This document shows positions 42,061 to 50,622 of a stretch of DNA of 64,000 bases, piece by piece. The stretch covers positions 59,506-123,505 of the forward strand of contig JAYOFO010000002.1 of the NCBI GenBank assembly GCA_038117265.1, in the 5' to 3' direction. Position 1 is the first letter of the stretch; each line of letters starts with the position of its first letter. Source of the stretch: JAYPUG01 sp038117265 (GTDB lineage: Bacteria > Pseudomonadota > Alphaproteobacteria > UBA6615). Both the position numbers and the translations under genes were made by a program. The notes under the pieces are model-generated. The model did no database searches, was not told the origin of the DNA, and saw only the letters and a program-made list of their open reading frames with translations.

Positions 42061-42936
42061 CTATGCCGAATCGGCGGGAAAGTATCCGTCGAGCCAGCCC
42101 TTCAGGACGTCGCGCGCACGCGTGCTGTCGACCGAGAAGGGGAAATGGTCGATGCCCGAAAGCAGCATCAGGTCGCATGGCTGCTGGGCGTGCACGAACA
42201 GCTGCAGCGACTGGTCGGTGGGTGTCACGGAATCGTCGGCCGCATGGAACAGCAGCAACGGGCGCGGCGCGATGTTGCCGACGACGTCGTTGGCGCGGAA
42301 GTCGAACATGCTCTGCGCGGTCTCGGCCGGGAACTCCTTGGTCACGTTCTTTCCCATGTGCCCGCGCAGATGCTCGGGGATGGGCACGATGTCCCAGCGG
42401 CCGACCATGAGGGATTCGCCCGTCTTCTCGCGGTGCGCCTTCCCTTCCTTGAGGATGTTCGTGAAACGGGCCCACTCCTCGTCGGACTTGTGCTGCAGGC
42501 GGAACTTGCTTTCGCCGTCGCCCCAGCCGCACGACGACACGACAGCCGCGATCCGCTCGTCCACGCCGCCGGCATAAACGGCCACCGCGGCGCCGAAACT
42601 GTGTCCGATGACGCCGATCCGGTCCGCATCGACATAGGACTGCTGCCCGAACCAGGTCACGGCGTTCTTCACATCCTCGACCTGGTCCTCGCACATCACC
42701 CAGCCGCGCTCTCCCTCCGACTCCCCGCAGCTGCGGAAATCGAAGCGCATCGCGACATAGCCCCAGTCGCACAGCATGTTGGCCAGGATCTCGGGCGTCG
42801 AGCCGTCCTTGCCCGTCCCGAAGCCATGCAACACGAGGAATGCCGGCGCCTGCGCGCCGTCCGGCAGAGAGTCTGGAACATGAACGGCACCAGCCAGCTT
42901 CAGGCCGTCGGACTCGAATGTGACTTTTTGCTCCAT
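42061..42936 (-). CDS. Alpha/beta hydrolase (S9/FrsA-like)
   Basis: 291 residues from the ATG at 42936. Nucleophile elbow GVIGHSFGAAVAVYAGG near residue 107, FLVLHGFGTGKDGS near 34 as the oxyanion-hole region, and an acid/His pair in LLLFHAADDSVTP and GIDHFPFSV. Long N-terminal in-frame reading to 43248 is antisense-like and lacks a ribosome site. Second gene of the operon, 14 bases after the aryl-CoA-ligase-like gene. Could hydrolyse an ester, thioester or lactone of the pathway. Confidence 0.88.
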   Translation of the reverse strand: MEQKVTFESDGLKLAGAVHVPDSLPDGAQAPAFLVLHGFGTGKDGSTPEILANMLCDWGYVAMRFDFRSCGESEGERGWVMCEDQVEDVKNAVTWFGQQSYVDADRIGVIGHSFGAAVAVYAGGVDERIAAVVSSCGWGDGESKFRLQHKSDEEWARFTNILKEGKAHREKTGESLMVGRWDIVPIPEHLRGHMGKNVTKEFPAETAQSMFDFRANDVVGNIAPRPLLLFHAADDSVTPTDQSLQLFVHAQQPCDLMLLSGIDHFPFSVDSTRARDVLKGWLDGYFPADSA

Positions 42937-42950
42937 GGCGCTTCCTCCAG

Positions 42951-44597
42951 CTAGCCGGCGCTGTCGTTCTCGTTGCGCAACGCCTGGCGGTCGATCTTTC
43001 CCGTTCCCGTCTTCGGAAGGTCGTCGCGATATTCGACGGTGCGGGGATACTTGTACGGCAGCAGGTGGCTCTTCACATAGTCCTGCAGCGCCTTCGTGGT
43101 GCCGCTCGCAGGCTGCACGCCACCCTTCAGGACCACCCAGGCCTTCGTGGTAATCAGCCCGTCGGGCATCTTGATGCCCAGCACGCAGCTTTCCAGAACG
43201 TCGGGGTGGTCGTTCAGGCAGCGTTCGATCTCGAGCGGATAGATCCACTGCCCGCTGACCTTGATCAGGTCGTCGGCTCGCCCGTCGAAGCGGTAGAACC
43301 CGTCGGCATCGACGGTGAACCGGTCGCCCGTGTAGATCCAGTCGTCGCGCATGGTGTCAGCGGTCTTGTCGGGCTGGTTCCAGTAGAACGGCGCCTGGGA
43401 ATCGCCGCGCACCCACATGGTTCCCGCCTCGCCCGGCGCCGCCGGCTTCCCGTCCATGTCGAGCAGGCGAATCTCGTATCCCGGCACCCGCTTGCCGCTG
43501 GCCCCGAGCCGGAAGTCGTCCGCGAAATTGCTGACATAGATGTGCAGCACCTCTGTCGAGCCCAGCCCTTCGAGGATGTCGAGACCGTAGCGGTCGCGCC
43601 ACGCATTGAAGGTCTCTTCGGGCAGCGGCTCGGCCGCCGAGAGGCACATGCGCACGCTCGACAGGTCCCTGTCCGCCGCGCCTTCATGGGCCACGAGTGC
43701 GTTGTACAGGGTCGGCAGCCCGAAGAAGACCGTAGGCCGATGGCACTCGATCGCGTCGTAGATCGGCCCCGGCTCGGGGCGGCCCGGCTTCAGCACGGCG
43801 GAAGCCCCGACCGCGAAGGGAAAGGTGATCGAATTGCCGAACCCGTATGCGAAGAATATCTTGGGGACCGAATAGACGATGTCGTCCGGCCCGAGGTCGA
43901 GCACATGCCGGGCATAGGTGAGATGGGTGAACAGCATGTCGTGCTGCAGGTGGACGATCCCCTTGGGACGCCCCGTGCTGCCCGAGCTGTACATCCAGAA
44001 CGCCATCTCGTCGCGATGGGTGTCGGCCGGGGCCAGATCGCCCGATGCCGGCCCGACGAAGTCGCCCCAGGCTATGACGGGCACAGGAAAATCGTCCGGC
44101 ACGTCTCCGTTGGCGACGACGACCCGGTCCACGACCGGCCCGTCCGCGAGCGCTTCGCGCAGCGTGCCCATGAGGTCGGCCTCACAAACGATGACGGGCG
44201 ATGCGCTGTCCTCGATGTAGTAGCGCACGAGGTCGGCCGGCGAGAGGATGTTGATCAATACCGGCACGAAACCCGCCCGCACGGCTCCGAAGAAGGCCGC
44301 GGGATAGACCGGTGTGTCGTCGAGGAGCATGACGACGCGGGCACCGCGCACGAGCCCTTCGGCCGCCAGCGCATTGCCCGCCCGGCTGGCCAGCGTGCAC
44401 AGATCCGCATAGCTGAGACATTCGTCGCCGGACCAGATCGCCGGACACGCGCCGTGCCCGGCGTCGAGGTTCGCGAACAGTATCTCGCTGGCGTTGTAGC
44501 GTTCGGGAACCGAGAACCCGATCTCGGACGATCCCGGCACATCCGCGGCAACCGGATCGGCAACCGCGCCGCTCGTTTCCTCGCGCATACCCGACAC
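42951..44597 (-). CDS. Acyl-CoA synthetase of the benzoate-CoA ligase family
   Basis: 548 residues. AMP-binding motifs are intact: FWMYSSGSTGRPKGIVHL (P-loop) near residue 185, YGFGNSITFPFAVGAS near 245, LEGLGSTEVLHIYVSN near 325, YTGDRFTVDADG near 430, and the catalytic Lys in KTGTGKIDRQALR near 537. N-terminal PERYNASEILFANLDAG and YIEDSASPVIVCEA are typical of benzoate/4-hydroxybenzoate-CoA ligases. It would activate an aromatic or cyclic acid. First gene of an operon running through a hydrolase, cupin, RutD-like and RutC-like genes. Confidence 0.9.
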   Translation of the reverse strand: MSGMREETSGAVADPVAADVPGSSEIGFSVPERYNASEILFANLDAGHGACPAIWSGDECLSYADLCTLASRAGNALAAEGLVRGARVVMLLDDTPVYPAAFFGAVRAGFVPVLINILSPADLVRYYIEDSASPVIVCEADLMGTLREALADGPVVDRVVVANGDVPDDFPVPVIAWGDFVGPASGDLAPADTHRDEMAFWMYSSGSTGRPKGIVHLQHDMLFTHLTYARHVLDLGPDDIVYSVPKIFFAYGFGNSITFPFAVGASAVLKPGRPEPGPIYDAIECHRPTVFFGLPTLYNALVAHEGAADRDLSSVRMCLSAAEPLPEETFNAWRDRYGLDILEGLGSTEVLHIYVSNFADDFRLGASGKRVPGYEIRLLDMDGKPAAPGEAGTMWVRGDSQAPFYWNQPDKTADTMRDDWIYTGDRFTVDADGFYRFDGRADDLIKVSGQWIYPLEIERCLNDHPDVLESCVLGIKMPDGLITTKAWVVLKGGVQPASGTTKALQDYVKSHLLPYKYPRTVEYRDDLPKTGTGKIDRQALRNENDSAG

Positions 44598-44643
44598 GCT
44601 CCCTCCCTCGAAATGCGCGCACGTTATAGCATCGTGCGGCAGG

Positions 44644-44672
44644 AAAAGCCCGCCGCGCGGCGCACGACGGGC
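44644..44672 (-). terminator. Probable rho-independent terminator of the fix/yeaQ mosaic
   Basis: On the minus strand GCCCG (44672-44668) and CGGGC (44652-44648) can close a GC-rich hairpin with further inner pairs, followed by TTTT. It lies just after the stop at 44694 and before the divergent-facing start of the CoA-ligase gene, a sensible place for transcription end. Confidence 0.5.
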
Positions 44673-44693
44673 CCTCCTGCAGCCGCAATCCGG

Positions 44694-45791
44694 TCAGGCC
44701 TTCTTCTTCACCATCCGGTAGCCGACGAGCAGAATTGCCGCGCCGACGACGGCGAGCACGATGCTGCCGATGTTGAGACCGTCGACCCCGCCGAACCCGA
44801 GCAGGTTCCCGACGAAACCGCCGATGACGCCGCCGACGATGCCGATGACGGCCGTTAAGATGAACCCGCCGGGATCATCACCGGGGATGATGAGCTTCGC
44901 GATAAATCCGGCGACGAGGCTGGCGTCCACGTCGCTCCGGCCGCGCACGATCTCGCCGTCGACGGGGAATCGCTCACCGGGTGCGACCCGCACGGTCATC
45001 CCGGGCCGCAGCTCGTCGATGGCCATGTACGAGACCGTGCCGTCCGACGCCTCTATGGCTGCCTATGTGGCGCGCAGGAGCAGCAGCCGTTCCGCGGAGC
45101 GCCGCGCCTCGGCACGCGCGCGCAGGTCGAGATATCGCCCGACCAGCAGGAAGAACAGCAAGGTCACCGAGGTATCGAAATAGGCGTGCCTGCCGCCGCC
45201 GATCGTCTCGATTAGGCTGACCGTCGCGGCAAGAATGACGGCAAGCGAGATCGGCACATCCATGTTCGTGTGCCTTGCGCGCAGCGCGCCGAGCGCAGAC
45301 CGGAAGAACGGCCGGCCCGCATAGGCGATGGCCGGCAACGCGATCAAGGCCGAGACCCAGTGCAGCAGGTCCCGCGTGACGGCCTCCATATCGCTCCACA
45401 GCCCGGCCCAGACCGATACGGACAGCAGCATCACGTTGGCCGCCGCGAACCCGGCCACCCCCATCGACCGCAGGAGTTGCGCGCTCTCCACGCTCCCGCT
45501 GGCCTCGAGCGCCGTAGGGTCGAAGGGGATGGCGCCGTATCCGAGCCCCTCGACGGCCGACCGAATGCCCGCTTCGTTTTCCGCCGGGCCGTGCCAACGC
45601 ACGTGCAGCCGGCGGGTCGAGAAGTTGACGCGGGCCGCGTCCACATCGTCGCGGGCCGAAAGGGTCCGCTCGATGCGTGCGATACAGTTCGCGCAATGGA
45701 CACCCTCGACCAGCAGATGCAGGTCGTGGGCGGCATCGCGCGCGGCGCCCCCGCCGCGCGTCACCGTGTCGGCGAGGCTCACTTCAGCCAT
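44694..45791 (-). pseudogene. Chimeric remnant: FixI (CcoI) copper ATPase N-terminus joined to the C-terminus of a GlsB/YeaQ/YmgE-like protein
   Basis: From the ATG at 45791 the frame reads as FixI/CcoI: HMA domain with the metal Cys pair in VEGVHCANCIARIERT near residue 27, then membrane helices and NMDVPISLAVILAA, to ERLLLLRAT and TAG (45065-45063). The same frame continues as the actuator domain (DELRPGMTVRVAPGERFPVD, RGRSDVDASLV). Where an ATPase should read TGES, the text becomes AGFIAKLIIPGDDPGGF, VIGGFVGNLLGFGGVDG, VVGAAILLVGYRMVKKK, the C-terminal half of a YeaQ/GlsB membrane protein. So an amber stop and a fusion without the phosphorylation domain (no DKTGT). FixI normally loads copper to cbb3 oxidase. 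Not functional as an ATPase. Confidence 0.82.
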
Positions 45792-46270
45792 AAACGCGTG
45801 TCCAGCAGATAGGCCTGGGCGCCCGGCCGCGCAACCTCGATCCGGACGTCCCATTGGCCCGGCGCCGGAAAGCCGATGTCGGCGCTGTAGACGCCGTCGC
45901 CGGTGCCCGCCAGCGACACCGTGAAATCCAGGCCCTCGACGACCGGGCGACGGAACGCAGCGGTCACGGCGTGCCCCTCGATCGGTCGACCGGCAGCCGT
46001 CTTGAGCGTCACGCTCAGGCGTCCGGTGTTTCCGTTCCCTGCGACGAACCCGCTCGTCGCCTGCCAGCCCAGGGCCCGCTGTGCCTCCGCGCGCGCGAGC
46101 ACGGCGTTGTAATCGAGACCCTTCCGGTAGGCGTCCTGGGTCGACAGGCCCGACCAGCTGGTTGCCGCCAGCCAGACGAAAACGGCGTTGGCGGCGAAGG
46201 CGAAACCGAAGAAACCGATCAGCCCGAACAGCACGGTCCTGCCGGTCAACCCGCGTGCGGTCGTCGTCAT
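45779..46270 (-). CDS. fixH: FixH family protein
   Basis: 163 residues, apparently complete. N-terminal membrane anchor (GRTVLFGLIGFFGFAFAANA, then VFVWLAATSWSGL), the conserved QDAYRKGLDYNAVLARAEAQ near residue 40, and a periplasmic beta-rich domain (GRLSVTLKTAAGRPIEGHAV, FTVSLAGTGDGVYSADIGF, GQWDVRIEVARP). FixH works in cbb3-type cytochrome oxidase assembly with FixG, FixI and FixS. It overlaps both neighbours as in intact fixGHI operons. Its partners here are broken, so it is probably not useful unless another copy of the operon exists. Confidence 0.88.
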   Translation of the reverse strand: MTTTARGLTGRTVLFGLIGFFGFAFAANAVFVWLAATSWSGLSTQDAYRKGLDYNAVLARAEAQRALGWQATSGFVAGNGNTGRLSVTLKTAAGRPIEGHAVTAAFRRPVVEGLDFTVSLAGTGDGVYSADIGFPAPGQWDVRIEVARPGAQAYLLDTRLWLK

Positions 46271-46735
46271 CGCTTCGGTCCCCGGAAATTGCTGTCGGTG
46301 CGGGCGACCGTGCCCGATTCCTTGTCGGTCAGGACGAACTCGATTCCTTGTGAGGCGATATCGCCGGCATCACGTGAGGTGACGAACACGCGGAAGCTGA
46401 GGACGGCATCGGGCCCTACCGCGAAGACCGGCAGTCCGTCCTCGCCGCCGACCCGGCTCACATCCGCACCGGGCATTCCATCGACGGTCAAGGTGAGGGT
46501 TCGTTCGGAGTAGAGCTTGTTCGATATCTTGAGCGTGTAGGCGTTGCGAACCGAACCGTCCGACAAGGTCGTGTAGAGCGGGCTGCGGTCGTGCAGCGCG
46601 CTCACGTTGAGAACCGCGCGGGTCAGCAGCGCATAGAGCATGATCGCGGCGATGATGAGGATCATCCCGGAATAGAGGAACGTCCGGCCACGAATGAGAC
46701 GGACGCGCGGCCGTGGCAGCGTACGGCCCCGATTC
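46267..46735 (-). pseudogene. fixG: C-terminal remnant of FixG (CcoG)
   Basis: The FixG frame starts without a start codon near 46735 (LPRPRVRLIRGRTFLYSG), then the last membrane helix (MILIIAAIMLYALLTRAV) and the C-terminal Ig-like domain (LNVSALHDRSPLYTTLSDGS, NAYTLKISNKLYSERTL, GQIEFVLTD-like text) to the stop overlapping fixH. The N-terminal two thirds, with the membrane helices and the ferredoxin Cys clusters, are absent. A frame stop (TGA) lies upstream at the junction with a VOC gene fragment. Confidence 0.8.
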
Positions 46736-46838
46736 CGGCGCGTGCCGCCGCCTCAAGGCCCGCATCGTTGTAGTAGGCCAGGCCGGCTTCGATGTCGGGA
46801 ACCTCGAGCCCGATATGCTGCAGGTTGGTGACGCTCAT
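46662..46838 (-). pseudogene. N-terminal remnant of a VOC family dioxygenase-like protein
   Basis: The ATG at 46838 with GAGGAGG upstream reads MSVTNLQHIGLEVPDIEAGL, AYYNDAGLEA: the first strand and helix of a VOC/extradiol-type domain. After about 32 residues the text enters the FixG remnant out of frame (AGIGAVRCHGRASVS) and stops at 46662. The expression signals are good; the protein is lost. Confidence 0.75.
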
Positions 46839-46903
46839 CGCGGCCTCCTCGGTTCCATACGGTTGGGTATGGAGACCTTACGGAGTTTGCCGTCCGAATC
46901 TCA

Positions 46904-46917
46904 TTGATCTGGGTCAA
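46904..46917. promoter_or_regulatory. FNR/FixK-type box TTGATCTGGGTCAA
   Basis: A full match to the TTGAT-N4-RTCAA consensus of FNR, FixK and Anr regulators of alphaproteobacteria. It lies 66 bases upstream of the VOC/fixG remnant start (46838, minus) and 112 bases before the MBL gene (47029, plus). Such boxes normally control cbb3 oxidase and fix genes under low oxygen, which matches the fixGHI remnant. Confidence 0.65.
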
Positions 46918-47028
46918 CCGCCCCGACCGACGTGCCGCCCGCGACGCGGCGCGTATGTGCCACCATAATGGCCTTCCGCGCGCGGCAGCATCGCGCTGCG
47001 CCGAGTCGAACCCCAGCCGGACGCGTTC

Positions 47029-47667
47029 ATGAAGGCCGTTATCATCCCTGTCACGCCGTTCCAGCAGAACTGCTGCGTCTTGTGGTGCACCGAGACCATG
47101 CGCGGCGCCGTCGTCGATCCCGGCGGCGAGGTCGCGCGGATCGAGGCCGCAATCGCCGACCAGGGTGTCGCGATCGAGAAGATCATGCTCACCCATGGCC
47201 ATATCGACCATGCCGGCGGCGCGGCGGAACTCTCCGAGAAGCTCGGCGTTCCCATCGAGGGACCTCATACCGAGGATCTGTTCCTGATCGAGGGGCTCGC
47301 CGAACAGGGCGTGCAATTCGGGGTCGCGGGCGGGCGCCCCTTCACGCCCGACCGCTGGCTCGACCAGGGCGACGAGGTCACGGTCGGAAACCTGACCTTC
47401 GCGGTCCGCTTCTGCCCCGGCCACACGCCGGGACATGTGATCTTCTTCGAGCCGGTCTCGAACATCGCCTTCGTGGGCGATGTGCTGTTCCAGGGATCGA
47501 TCGGGCGCACCGACTTCCCGCGCGGCGACCACGACACGCTGATCCGCTCGATCCGCGAGCAACTCTGGCCGCTGGGCGACGACGTGACCTTCGTGCCGGG
47601 GCACGGATCTGCCTCGACCTTCGGCCACGAGCGCCGGACGAATCCCTTCGTGCGCGATGCCGGCTGA
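47029..47667 (+). CDS. MBL-fold metallo-hydrolase (YcbL / glyoxalase II-like)
   Basis: 212 residues. Metal-binding motifs: THGHIDHAGGA near residue 56, GHTPGHVIFF near 134, VGDVLFQGSIGRTDFPRGDH near 154, and FVPGHGSASTFGHERRTNP near 190. The order and the short C-terminus match YcbL-type single-domain hydrolases, which act on glutathione thioesters or related compounds. The start ATG at 47029 lies 112 bases after an FNR-type box. Convergent with the unknown protein gene at 47.7 kb. Confidence 0.92.
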   Translation: MKAVIIPVTPFQQNCCVLWCTETMRGAVVDPGGEVARIEAAIADQGVAIEKIMLTHGHIDHAGGAAELSEKLGVPIEGPHTEDLFLIEGLAEQGVQFGVAGGRPFTPDRWLDQGDEVTVGNLTFAVRFCPGHTPGHVIFFEPVSNIAFVGDVLFQGSIGRTDFPRGDHDTLIRSIREQLWPLGDDVTFVPGHGSASTFGHERRTNPFVRDAG

Positions 47668-47675
47668 CCGCCGGG

Positions 47676-48620
47676 TCAGCGGTTCCTGGTGATCGGCTCG
47701 GTGCGCGGCGTGAAGAAGGCGGGCAGGTCCGCTTCCTCGATCCCCTCGTACAGGCAATGCTTCTTCAGATGCGCCTGCTTCTGCTCGTCGGGCGAGGCAT
47801 CGAGGCTGGGTGTCGTGGGGATGCAGCCCGCGCAATAGGCCTTGAGCGTGCGCAGCGGCGGCTCGCCCTTGATCGATTCGTAGAGTGCGACCGCCGCGTC
47901 GATCTTGTCCTTCTCCGCCTCGGCGACCAGCACCACCGACCCCTCGGACCCCATCGCGCCGCCGCCGCCGACATGGGTGACGTCGTCGATGTCGAACAGG
48001 ATCTTCAGCGCCTGGACCTCGGTCACGATGGTGCCGTTGGTCACCGGCATCATGCCGGTGCGCTGGCCCGAGTGATAGTAGAACGTGTCCTGGCCCATGT
48101 GCCGTGCGGCCACCGTGACCGACGGCACCAGCTTTTCGAGCCCGATGGGGATGATCAGCTGCGAGCCGCGCGCCGATACGATGCCCATGGCGAAGCCGAT
48201 GGTGCCCGCGCCGGGATGCGCGCAGAAGACACCGGCATTAAATTCGGGGTCCACCGCATTGCCGCCCTTGATGAAGACGCTGGTGGAATCGAAGTTCCGC
48301 AGCATCTCGTCCATGCGCGGCGCCGGAGGCGTCAACTTGCCCTTCACCAGGTGAATGATCGGCGGCTTCTCCTCCGGCTGGGTCTGGCACAGCACGTTGT
48401 TGATCACCTGGCCCGACAGGTAGAACGGCTTGTGGGGCACCTCGCCCATCACCTCCTCGGCGACGAAGACGTTCGTCGAGCCGTGGGCGATGATCATTTC
48501 CCCGTTCGCATAGGCGTTCCGGACCACCGGCATGGCGGCGACGGCCTTGCCGATCAGGCGGCGGCCCTCCCACGGGGTGAAGACGAACGATGCGCGTACC
48601 TTGTTCGAGCCTGGGCTCAT
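47676..48620 (-). CDS. Conserved-looking protein of unknown family
   Basis: 314 residues from the ATG at 48620. I do not recognise the family. It has Gly-rich turns (GVFCAHPGAGTIGFAMGI, DDVTHVGGGGAMGSEGSVV), a Cys-rich tail (KAYCAGCIPTTP, KKHCLYEGIEE) and no signal peptide or membrane helix. FVFTPWEGRRLIGKAVAAMP at the start resembles nothing I can place. The distinct GGGGAMGSEGS loop suggests a cofactor or phosphate site. Divergent from a beta-hydroxyacid dehydrogenase gene, convergent with the MBL gene. Confidence 0.8.
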   Translation of the reverse strand: MSPGSNKVRASFVFTPWEGRRLIGKAVAAMPVVRNAYANGEMIIAHGSTNVFVAEEVMGEVPHKPFYLSGQVINNVLCQTQPEEKPPIIHLVKGKLTPPAPRMDEMLRNFDSTSVFIKGGNAVDPEFNAGVFCAHPGAGTIGFAMGIVSARGSQLIIPIGLEKLVPSVTVAARHMGQDTFYYHSGQRTGMMPVTNGTIVTEVQALKILFDIDDVTHVGGGGAMGSEGSVVLVAEAEKDKIDAAVALYESIKGEPPLRTLKAYCAGCIPTTPSLDASPDEQKQAHLKKHCLYEGIEEADLPAFFTPRTEPITRNR

Positions 48621-48772
48621 TGCTGGCGTTCCGTTGTTGTCGGCGCTCGGCGTTGTCTTAATCGCGCCGCCGTCCGATAACAACCAGATACCCGGTGTGC
48701 GCGGGCGCACACTTCCGATCCGCCCGGCGAACGCGTAACGTCCCGACAGGTCGCCAACGAGGAGAACAGGCC

Positions 48773-49672
48773 ATGAAGATCGGTCTCTGCGGAACAGGAC
48801 GCATGGGCGTCGCCATGGGCGAGCGCCTGATCGAGAAGCAGCACACGCTGACCGTGTGGAACCGGACGGCGCGCAAGGCCAAGCCCCTGGTCGATGCCGG
48901 CGCGACGCGGGTCGCGAGCCCGGCCGCGCTGTTCGACGGCACCGACATGGTCATCGCCATCACCATCGACGACAGGGCGGCGAAGGCCATCTATGAGGGC
49001 AAGGGCGGCATCCTGTCGGCCGACCTGAAGGGCAAGCTGGTCGTCGAGATGAGCACGCTCACGCCCGAGACCAACCAGCGGCTCGAAAGGCTGGTCCGCG
49101 CCAAGGGCGGCGCCTTCCTCGAATGCCCCGTCGGCGGCTCGGTCGCCCCGGCGCGCGCCGGCAACCTGCTGGGCATGGCCGGCGGCACGCCCGCGGCCTG
49201 GAAGCGGGCCAAGCCGGTGCTTGAACAGCTCTGCCGCAAGGTCGAACGGATGGGCCCGGTCGGCACGGGTTCGACGATGAAGCTCGCCATCAACCTGCCG
49301 CTGCTGTGCTACTGGGAGGCGCTCGGCGAGGCGATCTCGCTGTCCGAGAGCGCCGGGATCAAGCGCGGCCTGGCGGTGGAGTTCCTCGCCGAATCCAGCG
49401 GCGCGGCCAAGGTCGCGCCGCCGCGCATCCCCATCATCATGGATGCGGCCCACGGCAAGGTGTCGAAGAACGTGACCTTCGATCTGGCCGGTGCGGCCAA
49501 GGATGCGAGCCTGATGGTCGCCACGGCCCGTAAGGCGGGGTTCAGGGTCCCGGCCATCGACGCCACGCGAAAGTCGCTCGCCGAGGCGGCGAAGACGCCC
49601 TGGGGCAAGCGCGACTTCGTGCTGCTGTCGGCCTGGCGCGCGATCCAGAGCCGCAAGGCGCGCAAGGGCTAG
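48773..49672 (+). CDS. Beta-hydroxyacid dehydrogenase, 3-hydroxyisobutyrate dehydrogenase family
   Basis: 299 residues from the ATG at 48773. Rossmann motif GLCGTGRMGVAMGERL near residue 4, substrate loop ECPVGGSVAPARAGN near 117, catalytic Lys in GTGSTMKLAINLPLL near 167. Third member of the family in this window. It is divergent from the unknown protein gene and 73 bases upstream of the pirin gene. Confidence 0.92.
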   Translation: MKIGLCGTGRMGVAMGERLIEKQHTLTVWNRTARKAKPLVDAGATRVASPAALFDGTDMVIAITIDDRAAKAIYEGKGGILSADLKGKLVVEMSTLTPETNQRLERLVRAKGGAFLECPVGGSVAPARAGNLLGMAGGTPAAWKRAKPVLEQLCRKVERMGPVGTGSTMKLAINLPLLCYWEALGEAISLSESAGIKRGLAVEFLAESSGAAKVAPPRIPIIMDAAHGKVSKNVTFDLAGAAKDASLMVATARKAGFRVPAIDATRKSLAEAAKTPWGKRDFVLLSAWRAIQSRKARKG

Positions 49673-49745
49673 CCACAGGCGGTTGATTTGCCGGCACCCT
49701 GTCATAATTCAGGGGTGCAATGACAACCGAACCGAGCGCTGTTCC

Positions 49746-50618
49746 ATGACCGACACCGTAGATCTCGTCATCAAGGCGCGCCCGCGCGACATCGGCGGGT
49801 TCGAGGTCGCGCGCGTCCTGCCCAATGCGCGCCGGCGCATGATCGGCCCCTTCATCTTCTTCGACCGGATGGGGCCGAACGCGTTCCCGCCGGGCGACGG
49901 CATCGACGTGCGCCCGCACCCGCATATCGGGCTCGCGACCGTGACCTACCTGTTCGAGGGCGAGGTCATGCACCGCGACGACTTGGGCTATGCCCAGCCG
50001 ATCCGGCCGGGCGACGTCAACTGGATGACCGCGGGGCGCGGCATCGTGCACTCCGAACGGACGCGCGAGGAAATCCGCGCAACCGATTCGACGCTGTTCG
50101 GCATCCAGACCTGGATCGCGCTGCCCACGGCCGAGGAGGAGCGCGAACCGGCCTTCTTCCATCACCCGAAGGATACGCTGCCCGAGATCGCGCGCGACGG
50201 CGCCACGATGCGGCTGATCGCGGGCAAGGCCTATGGCGCGACCGCGCCCGTCGAGACCGTCTCGCCGATGTTCTACCTCGACGTCCGCCTGGCGCCCGGC
50301 GCACGCCTTCCGGTCACCGGCGAACACCCGGAACGCGCCATCTATCTCGTCGAAGGCACGATCGAGGTCGCCGGCGAGACCTTCGGTGACGGCGAGATGA
50401 TCGTGCTGGCCGAGGGCGCGAATGCGGAGCTCGCCTCTCCCGACGGCGCGCGCGTCATGCTGCTCGGCGGATCGCCCATCGACGGCGAGCGGCACATCTG
50501 GTGGAACTTCGTCTCCAGCTCGCCCGAACGCATCGAGCGGGCCAAGGCCGACTGGAAGGAAGGACGGTTCGGCCGGATCGCGGGCGACGACGAGTTCATC
50601 CCCCTGCCCGAGAACTGA
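49746..50618 (+). CDS. Pirin family protein
   Basis: 290 residues from the ATG at 49746. The metal site is clear: RPHPHIGLATVTYLFEGEV and NWMTAGRGIVHSERT carry the His and Glu ligands near residues 58-105. N-terminal RRMIGPFIFFDRMGP and the later second cupin (RLPVTGEHPERAIYLVEGTI) complete the bicupin fold. Pirins may act as quercetinases or as redox-sensing regulators. It lies 4 bases before pdxA, so they are co-transcribed. Confidence 0.93.
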   Translation: MTDTVDLVIKARPRDIGGFEVARVLPNARRRMIGPFIFFDRMGPNAFPPGDGIDVRPHPHIGLATVTYLFEGEVMHRDDLGYAQPIRPGDVNWMTAGRGIVHSERTREEIRATDSTLFGIQTWIALPTAEEEREPAFFHHPKDTLPEIARDGATMRLIAGKAYGATAPVETVSPMFYLDVRLAPGARLPVTGEHPERAIYLVEGTIEVAGETFGDGEMIVLAEGANAELASPDGARVMLLGGSPIDGERHIWWNFVSSSPERIERAKADWKEGRFGRIAGDDEFIPLPEN

Positions 50619-50622
50619 TCCC

